Below, one piece after another: positions 39,031-51,600 of a stretch of DNA of 64,000 nt (position 1 is the stretch's first letter; every line of letters starts with the position of its first letter). The DNA lies in the NCBI RefSeq assembly GCF_964204645.1, contig NC_134026.1, positions 28,352,650 to 28,416,649 of the forward strand. Direction: 5' to 3'. The notes below the pieces were generated by a model. It was given only the letters and a program-made list of their open reading frames with translations. It made no database searches and was not told the DNA's origin. The translations under genes were made by a program, and so were the position numbers. Source of the stretch: Tubulanus polymorphus. Its lineage: Eukaryota > Nemertea > Palaeonemertea > Tubulaniformes > Tubulanidae.

Positions 39031-40966
39031 GATATAACAATGTACAAAAATACAGTGTTTTCTTACAATGTGAATTTAGCTCTTTTTCAAAGAGAACACA
39101 AGAGAGATCTTGAGTACCAAACCAACAAATAACTTCATGTTCTCAGAAATATATGTTCACTAGTACGCGTTGAGTAGAGAATAATTGAAGATATTCCGAC
39201 GATGCCTGGAAGAAACAGGGAGCATAAAAATTTCCACCGTGAAAAGTACTTCTGAAGAATTCTCCAATAAAGTTAACAGCTAGAATGATTTTCTACCCTA
39301 TCAATAGTATCAGTTAAAAACTCTGTGATCGTTGATGATGCTGGACAAACATTTTCCATTCTTCCGATCTATTTACAAAATATCATAAATACTTTTTGAT
39401 GACGAAATGGTTGCGAGTTCATGAAGAATGTTGCAGGAAGATATGACAACTTCATCCTAATCACAATTACCCGTTAATAAACAAAATAATGAACTAAATC
39501 GAACTTCCTATATTCCGGAAATGTTGGATTTACAAGTGACATGATTATTTCTAGTCTTGAAATGCAAAATGGTACAGAAAAAAAAATAAATTAGAAAATG
39601 CTAATCTCGGTCAGTCACCATATTGATAAATTCATTGGGACGATTTTGCTGTATAAATTGCATGCACATTATTTCATTTTAGACACATTTACTTAAGTCA
39701 TTGTAATAGTAGATTTTGCTGTCATTTGAGCACTTGACAGAAATATCATCGAATACTTTCTGCCGAACATTCATTCACCAATTTCTAGGCCTATTTTACC
39801 CTATAGGAAGAAACAAGAAACATGCCCGCAGTCAAACAGTAGACTCCGCCATACTCAGTTATAATGGGACTGCAAAATATTTCACAGTGTATCACGGAAA
39901 TAGGTTTTTTTCCAAATAAATTTTAGTAAAATTAACCGACGAGATGTTTACCAAGTTGACCTGAGCGGAGGAGTCAAACCAATTGAGCTACAATTTTGAT
40001 GAATATAAAATATCTAAATGACGTTTATTACAGTTGGGAAAATTTACTGGAATGAAAATTTATGAAATCTGTTTAACAGCACTGTAAGATGCTAAAACAT
40101 GGGGGGAAATTCAGTGGATTCAATATCTTATTGCACGATGGCTATAATCACTACAATAGCCGTCTAGTCTGAATTTTTGATTTATTTATCACAGATAAAT
40201 GGTTTTAACCGGATTAACAACCCACACAGAAGTAATCTAAACTGAAATTTGATTCGAAAAAATGTTTCATCTTACACTCTGATCTACCTGCGATTTATAA
40301 TTTTGAAAAGATTCGAATTTTCACGGTTTGTCTGTTATCTGCTCAAAAATTCATTATAAAATACGCTCTCGGGAATGTACACATCCGTTTTAAAACTCAA
40401 TGCATCACTACGTAATTGTTTACCCGACATCTTTAACAATTCAGAAAGCACAATTTAGAGTAAAATGCAACTTCAAAAATGCGCCGTGTTTCAGTTTTAA
40501 TAGCTGAACTTTTATCCAACATTTCATGAGTATATGTTTAGTTTTAAATGTTTCAGAGGTGTCCGAAAGATTCCTTACCAATGACGGGTATCCACAGTTA
40601 AGATAAAGCTACTGGCCTTTAATTCAACCTCATATCACAGTAACTCTTTGGCATGAAACTCAAATGAGCCTTACACAAATTCAGCTACAAGCCATCTAAA
40701 AATCATATAATATGTCAACTAATGAGAGGGAATAAGAATAGATGATTAGTCTCCGTTAAAAGAACCGAAATCTGAAGCCGGATCTATAGTTGAATTTAAC
40801 TTTAATTTTTTATGGAGTTAGATTATTTCATTTTCAAATTGTTAACTCTATCGTCAAAGCCTAACTCATAACGGTGAAACTTAATAGCGCAATCTCCGAT
40901 ATAAAACATTATATATTACTAGTATTATGTAACTTCATTGATACATAATACGGTCTTATTGAATAT

Positions 40967-41081
40967 CAGGGTTCTTACGGATTTCCAAATTTCATTTTCC
41001 ATACCTTTTTCATACCCAGATTTTCTAAAAATTGAAAAAAATTCCTTTTTCCAAAACTTTCCAAAACCCGCAAGAACCCTG
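40967..41081. mobile_element. hAT-like non-autonomous element relic
   Basis: Terminal inverted repeats CAGGGTTCTTACGGATTTCC and, inverted from the right, CAGGGTTCTTGCGGGTTTTG enclose about 75 AT-rich bases. CAGGGTT-type ends are characteristic of hAT elements. No 8 bp target duplication remains, so it is an old copy. Confidence 0.6.
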
Positions 41082-41965
41082 CTATACGACGATGACACAA
41101 AGATCTGATCAGTTTTTCGAAAGTGGTTACCAAAAATTTGTCAAAGTTTCACTCGAAAGAAACAGCGTTTGAGAATTATTGGTGGGGTAATGAAGAAGTT
41201 GGCAGCACGTTGTAGTTGTCGTCAAATGGTGTGTGACACGAAATTGAAATGATATGACATGATAATACATATATACGGTACATAATGATCTATTAGGGAT
41301 AAACCACATGGTCATTCATTATCATACGTTTAATAATGTAATAACAAAGATTTTTCATCTCTTAAAACAATTATGTACAAAATATACAAACAAACAAGAG
41401 ACCGATTCTATATTCATAATAATATCCTATCTGCAGGAAGTTACATACAGTCGTAATATGTTTTGACAATAATTTAACCCATAAATAATTATAATGCTAT
41501 TGTCTTTCACGAATTGCTAAAGACAAAATGAAGAGGAATTGTCCAAAATCCTCTGCATTCATCCCAATGCCTATCATTATCGTCGTATCTCTTATTACAG
41601 ATCCTTAGTTTTCAACTACAATCTTACTTTATAGGTTACCTAATAATAATAATATCATTTAATTTATCATAATAAATATATACAAAATCGGCACAATTTC
41701 ATTTCACACGCCTATTGTCGCCGTGCTTGGAAAATATACACAATCATTAAAACGCTGTTTATGATAATAGCAGGTTCACATATCATGGAATATTTCACAA
41801 CTGAAGATTCATACCGTGTTACGAACCAAAAATATTCAAATACGCGCAAAACGATAAAGTTGATCGATACGCGACTTATTATTAAACAACGATGACCGAG
41901 CAAATGCTTAAAGTTTCAAAGAGTATTTTCAACGTTGTACTCACTGCGAGTACCCGATGTGTCTG

Positions 41966-41985
41966 TGCGCGCGCGCGCGCGCGCA
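41966..41985. repeat. (CG)n dinucleotide tract
   Basis: About nine GC units flanked by TGTG, in an otherwise AT-rich spacer. Alternating purine-pyrimidine sequence of this kind can adopt Z-DNA. Confidence 0.85.
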
Positions 41986-42679
41986 TGTGTGCAATAGCAC
42001 CGAACAACATCACTTCATCAGTAATCATCATATCTAATAAATAACCGATTGAGACCAGAAGTAAAAATATCCCCGGCCGCGGTTTAAATTTGAGCCGAGT
42101 TTTTACAGTTTGTCATCTTATACTTCAGCAGGACTCCCGGAGTTAATCCCAGTTAACGCACGGAGAACTCCGGTCGGAGTAGTTTCATATAAATATATCC
42201 CTTATGGCACTTAATCATCGTCAGTAATCAAGTTCATGCCGTTGATTTTCATTGTGATTCATCCAACCTGTATTGTACACACGTGTGTATCCCCCAATGT
42301 TTTTTTTTTCTTCTTTTAAATTAAATAATTTATATCACAACTTCATTTCTCTCTTTACCCCGTCGACAGCATACTCCTGAGTATATACGTACGACCGCAT
42401 TTAAGATTCTTGCTTTTTTTCTCCCGTCTCGCTGCTAGCTGCCGTTTTTCACGTTTAATTTTTCAAGTCGAGCTTTTATGTTTAAAAATCCTTTTCAAAT
42501 GCGCGAAAACCGCATTTTTTTTTCACAATACTATAATATCACAGCCTGAATATTTTGAATATATATTTTTCGCAATATATCTTCTAATGACTATGTGTAA
42601 TCAGTAATGTTTACTGAATTTAAATCGGGCGCGATCCATTCGTAGCGATTACGAAATGCTCGGGTCTCGTGCGTGGCGA

Positions 42680-45600
42680 TCACACGAATGCGTTTAGCGC
42701 GTGATACATCTGCATTAACACCACGAAATGAATAGGCAAACAAGACCTTCGATCGTTCGTCGACATGTCCATTGTCAGCCATGATAATGCGTTATACATT
42801 TCCAGCACGTATCTGAAATAAAAATCAACAAACATTTCGTTTTGAAAACTGTATTGTACGATAGAACTCACTTAATTCGGATCATTCCGGTTTTCCACAA
42901 ATCCAGATCGAACATATTTTAAATGCGGTTTGAACCTTACCGGAGGACATCACAGGTAAAACTAGAATCGAGAGGATGATTCACTTTGGTCTGCGTCGTA
43001 TGGAAAAGATCATCTTGTATTTGTTGGACAGATGGACTGTGGATATGAAGGGCGAACTATAACAAAAGCAGAGCAATGATTAGATCATAAAACCGCGATC
43101 AAGTACTATCACACACCGGATTAGTGAATAGCAGAATTTTCACATCATCTCTTTTTCATTGTAAAAACCAGCACTTTTCACTCGGAACCTTAAGAGTTTC
43201 AACTTAAAGAATATCTTTTCACACAAATCAAAATATCAAAATCAAATACATGTACATACCTTGAAGCACACGGGACAAACGTGTTCCTGGTGTGGACAGG
43301 ATGACCAGAACCATTTAGGCATCGGTCCAACCTTAGCCGTGGATACGTAATAACCCATTGCGAGAGGTTGCTGCAACAGATTTGGTGACTCCTCTTGCGG
43401 ATCTAGTGGAAGACCAAGTCCGCTTTTACCGATACCGGAGAACTGAGACGGAGAATGGTGTCCTCCGACTCCGAGACCTAATCCGCCAGAGGGCGATGTT
43501 GGACCACCTTGAGGCGAACCTTCGGGCGAGGGAAAATCTTGTAGACCGAAGAATGAATTGAAATCGTGATCTTCAATCGCTAGATTGATGTCTTCATCGT
43601 CTAAACCTACGTCATCCATGGCTGATGAGAAGTCAATCTGATCTTGTTGTTGGTAGACTTGAGTATTAGCCTGCAATGATTTATACAAGTTATTATCACA
43701 ACTTTCTCATTATTCTGACAGCTCCAGTCATTGATACTTCAAACGTTTCATACTTAGTAGCAATTGATCTTAATTGAATCATATCCGCAAATTTCACCGA
43801 CAAAACTATGCAATTATGATCGTGAAAATGACAAGAAATATTTCTTCTTACACGATTAGGCTCCAGGTGGGGGAACATCAAAAACTAAATTACCTAAAAG
43901 CTGAACGATTTTGACATGAATTCGGTCACTATTGTCAGAATTCAATACCTAACAAACAACTTACATTGCGTAATGAGTTGTAACAATGATAAGTTCATAA
44001 AATGAGTTGTAAATACCTGAGCAGTAGCTGATGTTGGAAATACGAGGATGTGTGTGGCCGACGCGTCACGAGGCGTCGTCAACGGACGATAACTAGCTTG
44101 TTTCTCTTCCTCTTTCAACAGATCAGGCATCACTTGGAACGTTCCCTGCGGTTCCATCGACACTAAACACGCGCTCAGTATACACGGCGTCTCGTTGTTA
44201 CTGAGATGCGAACACGATCCGCAGATCTCTTTTATACGTTTACTCACTCGCAGCAGGTTCTTTTTACTCAATAGTCCGGCCCATCCTTTCAGTTCACCGT
44301 GACCGAGACGCCCGATACGGTGAACGACCAGTCGCCATGGAATAGTAGTCATGGATATCACTCCCAGGATGAAATCCCACAGTTTTTGAAGCCCGATTTT
44401 ACGCGCCGACGCCTTTTTACGACGGTTGCGATTCGGAATCTCGATGTTGATCGTGCAGTTTTGAAATAGTTCGCCGCGTTCGTCGGTGATCGTCGCCAGC
44501 AACCAACGCTGATCCTCCGACAAACAATAACAGCAGAATAACGAACTGGAACTGACGTTATCACCGGAATCAATCAGAGACGGTCGATCCAACGGCATTC
44601 CTAATATATACAGCGGACTATGCAGTCGAGGAGTCGCTCCCTTTGAAAGCTGAAAAAATATATATTCCTGAAAAACTCACCAACAACCCCTAGAGTTCCC
44701 CTTCAGACTACCTGATATCTCTAATTATAGTTTTCATCAAATTGAGACATTTGACATCAAAATGATGGTTTTTTCTTTAAAAAATCAACAATAAATCATA
44801 CTGATTTTACAAGTACTCATTTACAAGTACTTAAGTATATTCATAGTGGTCAGGCTCATAGAATAGAAACTACTCTCAAATAGTATTAGCCTTAGTCCAG
44901 CGGTTTGCATTAAGTAAGCCCCTCCATACTATTTTGAATCAAAATCCTGCCACAGTGCCACTCTTAAATCGTCAATTACTTCGCTAGCCGATTTATGAAC
45001 TGACTCCGACATTTAGAAACAATTCCCAGCTGTTTCAAGTCAGTGCTGCCATCTGCCAGGTAAATCTTGAACTAGATGGAAGACTAGACATTCGCAGTAT
45101 GCCACTTTCCGACAATTCGTCTCCAGCCACCAACAATCTTTTCAAATTGAGAATACAATTTCATACCGATGATGCATTGAACTAACCTCTTTACTCTTGA
45201 GAAACTCATCACCGCCAGAAATTGGTCCAAATCCAGTGAGGGACCTGCCCACCATCTGGTGCACCAACAGACGTTTACTCTGCGTGAATACAGAAAATGC
45301 TAACGACTTCAGCAGTTGTAATTGTGTATCTGCTGTAGTCTTATCTAAAATCGTCTGCAGTGGGATGATCTGTAAAATAGAATGATTGCATGATGATCGT
45401 AACTATTTGGTCAAAACTTTTCCATCAAAGCATCGACAAATTACACTAAGTAAATTGAATCGCAAATACGAATTGACCGTGTATTGTTACCTGTAACTGT
45501 ATATTGCATTGCATTTGTTCGGGTAAATTCTGTTTCATCTGATGGAAAACACGCGTTAATCCGAGCATCGATAAGCGACTAGTCGTCTCGTAATCCTGTC

Positions 45601-48600
45601 CGTAACAATATGGATCTACCATATAAATAACCAGCGTAGGACAACTGGCGCCATCTTTATCATCCGATTCGGTTTCGCTCTGCGTGGCACGCTCCGGTTG
45701 ATTGACCGTTTCAGCATCTGGAAATCAGGAAAAAATATTCATTGACAATTTCGCATAAGTTATCACTACACTCCGATGTGGCAATAGTTCGCAAGCCTGG
45801 ATTTCTGACATTCGATTAAAATCCATCCATAATTTTTCAAAATTTTATGAGCAATGAACAAAAATTGCACTACATATGAACCCTAATCTCTTTATCAAGA
45901 GAAAAGATTTGCATAATATCTGTGTGGGAGGCAAAAATCTTGAAGAAAGTTCTTTGAATTTAAATGTAATTTTGACCACGTTATCGCATGATAACTTATG
46001 GGACAGGTTTTGGCAGAGGTCCTCATAACATGTATATATTTCTATTCACGAATTAATTTACAATAAGATGTAGAATGAAATACTAAATATCGTTAAATAA
46101 AATGTTGGTCTGTTGATTTCAAAGGCCCAGAAGCTCACATTATCATTGTCAGAATAATATCCCATAGACTAACGAACCTTTTTCATCTTGAGATTGCGGC
46201 GTTGACACTGAAGTCGACTGATTGAGTTGTTGTTGGTTCTGTTGTTGTCCGTCTAGTGACGACGGTGGATGAGGTGATGGTTGAGTCATCGGTGGAGGTG
46301 GCGGGGGAGGTGGCGTTCGCTTTGAGCTCGATTCGAATAGCGTTTTATCCAGATTCTGTTCTGCCAAATGCGGTGCTGCAAATAAACAACATTTCAGTTG
46401 TTACTCGTGTCAATCTGGTCATCATCATTTGTCATTTGTACGGAGAAACTTACCTAAATGGTATCTACAGGCTTGAGCGTACAACCTCAACCTATGAGCA
46501 GTGGGCGACGAACCCAAATTCATGAACCAGTCATCGACTTCGTAGCCGGCCAACTTCTTCGCCGCCTTTTTGCCGACGCGTAGAATGCCGTCGCGAAGCA
46601 CTTTATCGACGGGACAGTGTCGACCTAATCGACATTGTTCGTAAATAACTCCGAGTTGTTTGAAAAACGTCCGAACATGATTAATCACATAGTCGTTCTC
46701 GGGTGCAACGACAACGTAAGCGATATCCTTCGTATGACAGTATGGTTCCAGAAATAACTTCTCCTAAAAATTGGGAGAAAAAACACTCTTTAATTCCTTT
46801 CATCTACATTAATTCACTTGAAGTTTCCCTGGGAGAAAAAACACTCATTAATTCCTTTCATCTACATTAATTCACTCAGTTTCAAAAATGTTTCTTTCAG
46901 CAAGTAATTTATTCAATGTTTCGACTCGTCTGAAGTCATCTTCAGGAAAACTAGTGAAAAATCTGTTCTACGGGCCGTTCCGTTTTAGAATAAACCAAGA
47001 CAACCAATCTAGCTCCGTTCTTAGTTTTAGACTGGATCAATTGTGTTCATGAATATTACTTTATCAGTATCTTGGTTCTGGATTGTAATATCTCAATTTT
47101 GTCACATTACCATGGCTTTAAGAATATAGTCGAAACTTCGAATAAACTACTAACTGAAGGAAACATTTTACGCTCTCATTTTTCATCCTTCGTGTAGGAT
47201 TCGATATCATCAGTTTCTAGTTGTTCATGAGTTTGAATAATCACTGTCAATAGAAGACGTACCCAGTAACGTATGGCGTAAGGCGATAATGATAACCAAT
47301 CCTTCTCATATTTAACGAGTAATGGAGGAATAGGCTGTGGCTCGCACGCTTCATCCGCCCCACGACCCGCTAATTTATGGAAATCCTTCCACGTCAGCGG
47401 ACCTGTGATCGTGTACGTCGCCTCCCATAACCGAGTCGTACGTTTTTTCTGTATGGCATCTTGGAGAAGAGGTTGTAGTGACTTTAACATTCGTACCATA
47501 TCCTGAGTATTGGCAGGCACTTTGGCTAGAAAATCAAAAACGTTGATTAATTATATACTATTTATATTGATAGATTTCGGATGATTTAGATAACTTTTGT
47601 AATAATGGATCTTCTTAAAAAAACCTCAGCTATAACAATTTTTTGTAAACCTAGAATTTCTTTCAATTATTTCATACTGAATGCTGTGAACTATTTGTTG
47701 TAAACATATTTTCTGGTTGGCCCAGGTTTAAGTCCAAAATTGGTCTAAGACTGATCTAAAGGTGATAGATTGGCTATACAGTCTTAAATCGAAGCCATTA
47801 TTGTTAAACTCCCTGAAATCTGTTCTAATGAGGTTCCTCCGTGCATTGTACATGCACCATATTATCTATGCATACGATATGTCTATAGATGATCGGTTCT
47901 AAATGATATTCACATTATTGAACGCGCATCAAATATGAAAAAATTATTCAAGATCGAATATTTCTGAATATCATCTGCTTCACAAAATAGATTTCAATCA
48001 ACTCAATTGTTAACATTTCCTATACGCAAGTGCTCACAACGATTATTTTACATACGCAGCTGCTACAGCTGTTCATTGATACTGAACCGATATTGAAGTT
48101 CATTATGGTTTGAAAGATTCACCGACTCAACGATCAGTGATATCATACCTTTACTCAGCAAGAGGAATTCCGCTGGTAGAATTCAAAATATTTCATTAAA
48201 TAACAATTTCAATGTAATTAGTACTAACCTGGCACATGCGGCCATTTATGAATTGACGATAATTTATGCGGATCGTCTAGTTTCGTAGGAGAACAGTTAT
48301 CCATCGCTTGTTTACCCTGTTCAAAGGCACTCAAACACACACGTCGAGTATCTGCAAAACAGCACGAAATGAAACAAATCACATAAATGCCTACAGTTAC
48401 AGTGATTTTAGTTTTCCCTTTAGAAAACGGAGCCTTCATTGACAGACACACCAACATCAACAGTTTTGTGGTGACTAGTTAGATGACGGTGATTTTCAAG
48501 AAAGATAGCTGAAGAGAGTTGATTGACCTTTGCAATGCTACATTAAGTATTAAATGGATATCCCAAATACTTCCAGGATTAATGGAAAATTTATCAAATT

Positions 48601-51600
48601 CCCAAACATTTCCATACCCGGAAAAGTTTTCCAAGCAACTGCCATGAGGCATTTTTGAAAAGGTTTTAAAGCGATTGACTTAATGATACAGGATTCAGAT
48701 GTATATTCAAATTCATGTCATTACACCAATCACGCAACAGTAATTAAACGTCTTTGTTGTTATTTCGTTTGCCTGATATCTGATAGGCTAGATGTCACTA
48801 CTCTTCATTCAAAACAAACATGGCAACTCCAGGGAAGCTTACCAGTGAAAATTGTGAATTTTGTGCTTATCAATTCCTTGGATTCCAAAAACAATTGAAA
48901 GCTTTAAGGGGTTACGCATCATTTGGGGCCGACCAAATTTATTTGGTTCATGAAAAATCCGATTTTAAAATCATGACGTTTTACATATGTCTACGTACAA
49001 GTTCACCTTAAATAACATAAGCTGATAATGATTTAAGCGGGTTTGACTGTAGTAGTTTAAGCCCAGCGCTTACCTTTGACTTCTAGCACATTGACTAATC
49101 CACTTGTATTGCTATTGTTCATCGCGCTAATCCGTAATTGTTCCAACATACGTAACACAGAACACGACGTAAATACATTAGCGACTTGATCCTGTAGTAA
49201 ATGCAGTATATCATGCGGCACGTCCTCACTCGCCGCAGTTGGGTCCTTGCCCTGCTGGTTATTATTATCGGCCGCCAACGACAGCAACGACGGTTTGCGT
49301 CGGTCGTAGCGGTCGTCGCGTATTCCGGTGACGTCGACTTCGTCCTCGTAAAACAATCCCGAGCAGTATCCGTAGCGACGGTTGACCACCGCGCTGAAAC
49401 CGCACGAGCACCGGTCCTGCGGTTCGTACATGCCCATTGGATCGGCTAAATATAATCCCGAATCAGCACCTTTTATACTTAAGTTACACACGCAGATGTT
49501 ACAACTGTCGAAGTTGTGATCGCGAAATATGTTCACTATGGAATCGGACAATACGATGTTGACTATGAGACCGTGAGCCTCGGGTATCTGACTGTTCGTG
49601 CCGTGGTTGTCGATCGAGCTCAGGTTTTTATTCATGTACGACGAAGCGTTGGAAGCCGGCGATTGTAGTTCGTAACTAAGAGGCGTCCGTTGTTGCGAAC
49701 CGCCCTGGAACATGGCCGGCGATGTTTCCATCGCCATCATCCGCTCCGGCGGTCCCCGACACGATATATTATCCATGGACGGCAAACTGTTGTACTGACT
49801 GAAAAACAGAGGACAAAACCATTGATTAAACGCTATGCACGTGTTTGTGTATGAAAATCACACTCTAAGCATGTAAAATAAAATCTGATTTGATAGAGCT
49901 AGTCAATTCAACATTTCAACTATATACTTATAACAATTCAGCAATACTTTTATACTTAAATAAGAGGACATTCAATAATCTATGAGTGAAGTTTTCTACT
50001 AGTTGAGTAATGCCTCAAGGTTGTTACTTTTGCGTTCCCCATTTAAGGAGTATTCAAGGAGAGAATGTTAAAGTTCATAGATGTTTACAATGGCAATTAA
50101 TATGTTTAGCCAATGGGTACTTAGCTGATTAGACTAGAAACCATTGTCCCAGACAAAAATAGAATGACTTTTGAAATTAATTTCAAGACTTTTCGACGAA
50201 TAATTACTAAAATACCTTACCTCATAGGCTGCTTCTCGATCATAGGCAACGGATACTGCCACGACGGTTTATAGAAACACGTCGCTGGGATATGAACTGA
50301 CGGTGAATGAGAACTAGGCAGCTCGATCGGGTTATATTTCGGCGAACCGACGAACATTGACACCGGCGTAATCTTGAACGCGTACGACCAGTCCTACGGA
50401 TTGAAAATTAACTTTAAAATACATTCAAGAAAAGACCTCTTAAGGACCTGGTTCCACTACTCAAGCGTAAAAGCATTTGAAGTGAACTACATATACTAAT
50501 GACTTGTATAGACCTTTGCTAGAGTCGATCGATCAATAAAGCCACAACAATAATCAAATTCATCCTTGAAAATAGCACATTACAGTACAATCTATTTCGC
50601 TGAGTCGCTTTAGCCTCATCAGGTATGTGTATATGTATGGCCTCCTAGATTGACAATCACTATTTCTAAGGTCCATAATAGAAAATAATGAATGATCACA
50701 TTCTAAATAGTTGTGTATTTCTGCTGAGGGCCCATATGCCGTTCTGTTTATCTAATTTTTAATCAGGTCAAAATGACCTACCTTTTCCGGTTCCTCCGGC
50801 GTTAGAATCGGTTCTGGTTTCGGAGTATACATATGATGATCCATGATCATCAGATGATCGTGAGCATTATCAGCAGGTGATGGAGCAGTGTTGTTCTCTA
50901 ATGAAGGCGGAGTGGGAAACATCCGAGACAGTTCCGTCGGACCTGAATTTCAAACAACAAATATATACTTGAATAGTTTCATCTCTTCAAGTATTGACAA
51001 TATCTGATATACCTCGACCACACAAGCATTTTTTAACCGAGGCAAAAATTTGACTATGATCTGGTCCAGGACAAATAACGTCCGCATGATCCAGTTTATG
51101 TTGTAAGTGTTTAAACTAACCTATCATTTCTGAACCAGTGCTGCTGTTTAAACTGCTGCCCTTGTTTATTTTAGTATTACAATCCTCGGTTATCTTTATC
51201 GCTGAAGGTTCCTGAAACTAATACATAGAAGAAATCAGATCTAGCGCGCGTACTATCAGACTTGGAAATATACTACAATTCATCCAGATACGCAACATAT
51301 CAATCATCAATTCCAAGTTCAAATAATTAGCAAAATTCAAAATAGTTATGAAAACACAGGGCAGGCAGGCACAGAGTTACACTCGTACTTACGATGCCAC
51401 CCCGAATAATGACAGGGCTGACAGCCTGAAACACGCAATCAGAAAATTTACACTCAATCTTCTGTTTATCGTTATCGAAATGCCGCATACAATCGTGAAA
51501 CTTACTGTATCATCATTGCTCTCGTCTCCCGACGTGTCAAATATATGATCGAGATCACCGTAAGCCGGTACTAAATCCTTCTCACTCATTAGACTAGTAG

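Larger units (their letters stand above)
34654..42679. other. Convergent spacer between Ig-like gene and MED13
   Basis: Eight kilobases holding the 3'UTR of the Ig-like gene on the left and the MED13 3'UTR, of unknown length, on the right. It contains the MITE at 36034-36149, a 117-codon minus ORF at 37810-38163, a possible terminal exon at 37590-37685, diverged repeats of an AAGCCATGC..CCCAATGTGG type between 38265 and 38500, an (ATT)n tract, a hAT-like relic and a (CG)n tract. No known gene was recognised. Confidence 0.5.

Noticed and set aside
39955-39995. tRNA A-box-like GTAGCTCAATTGG on the minus strand
   Set aside because: No B-box, T-arm or acceptor pairing follows at tRNA spacing.
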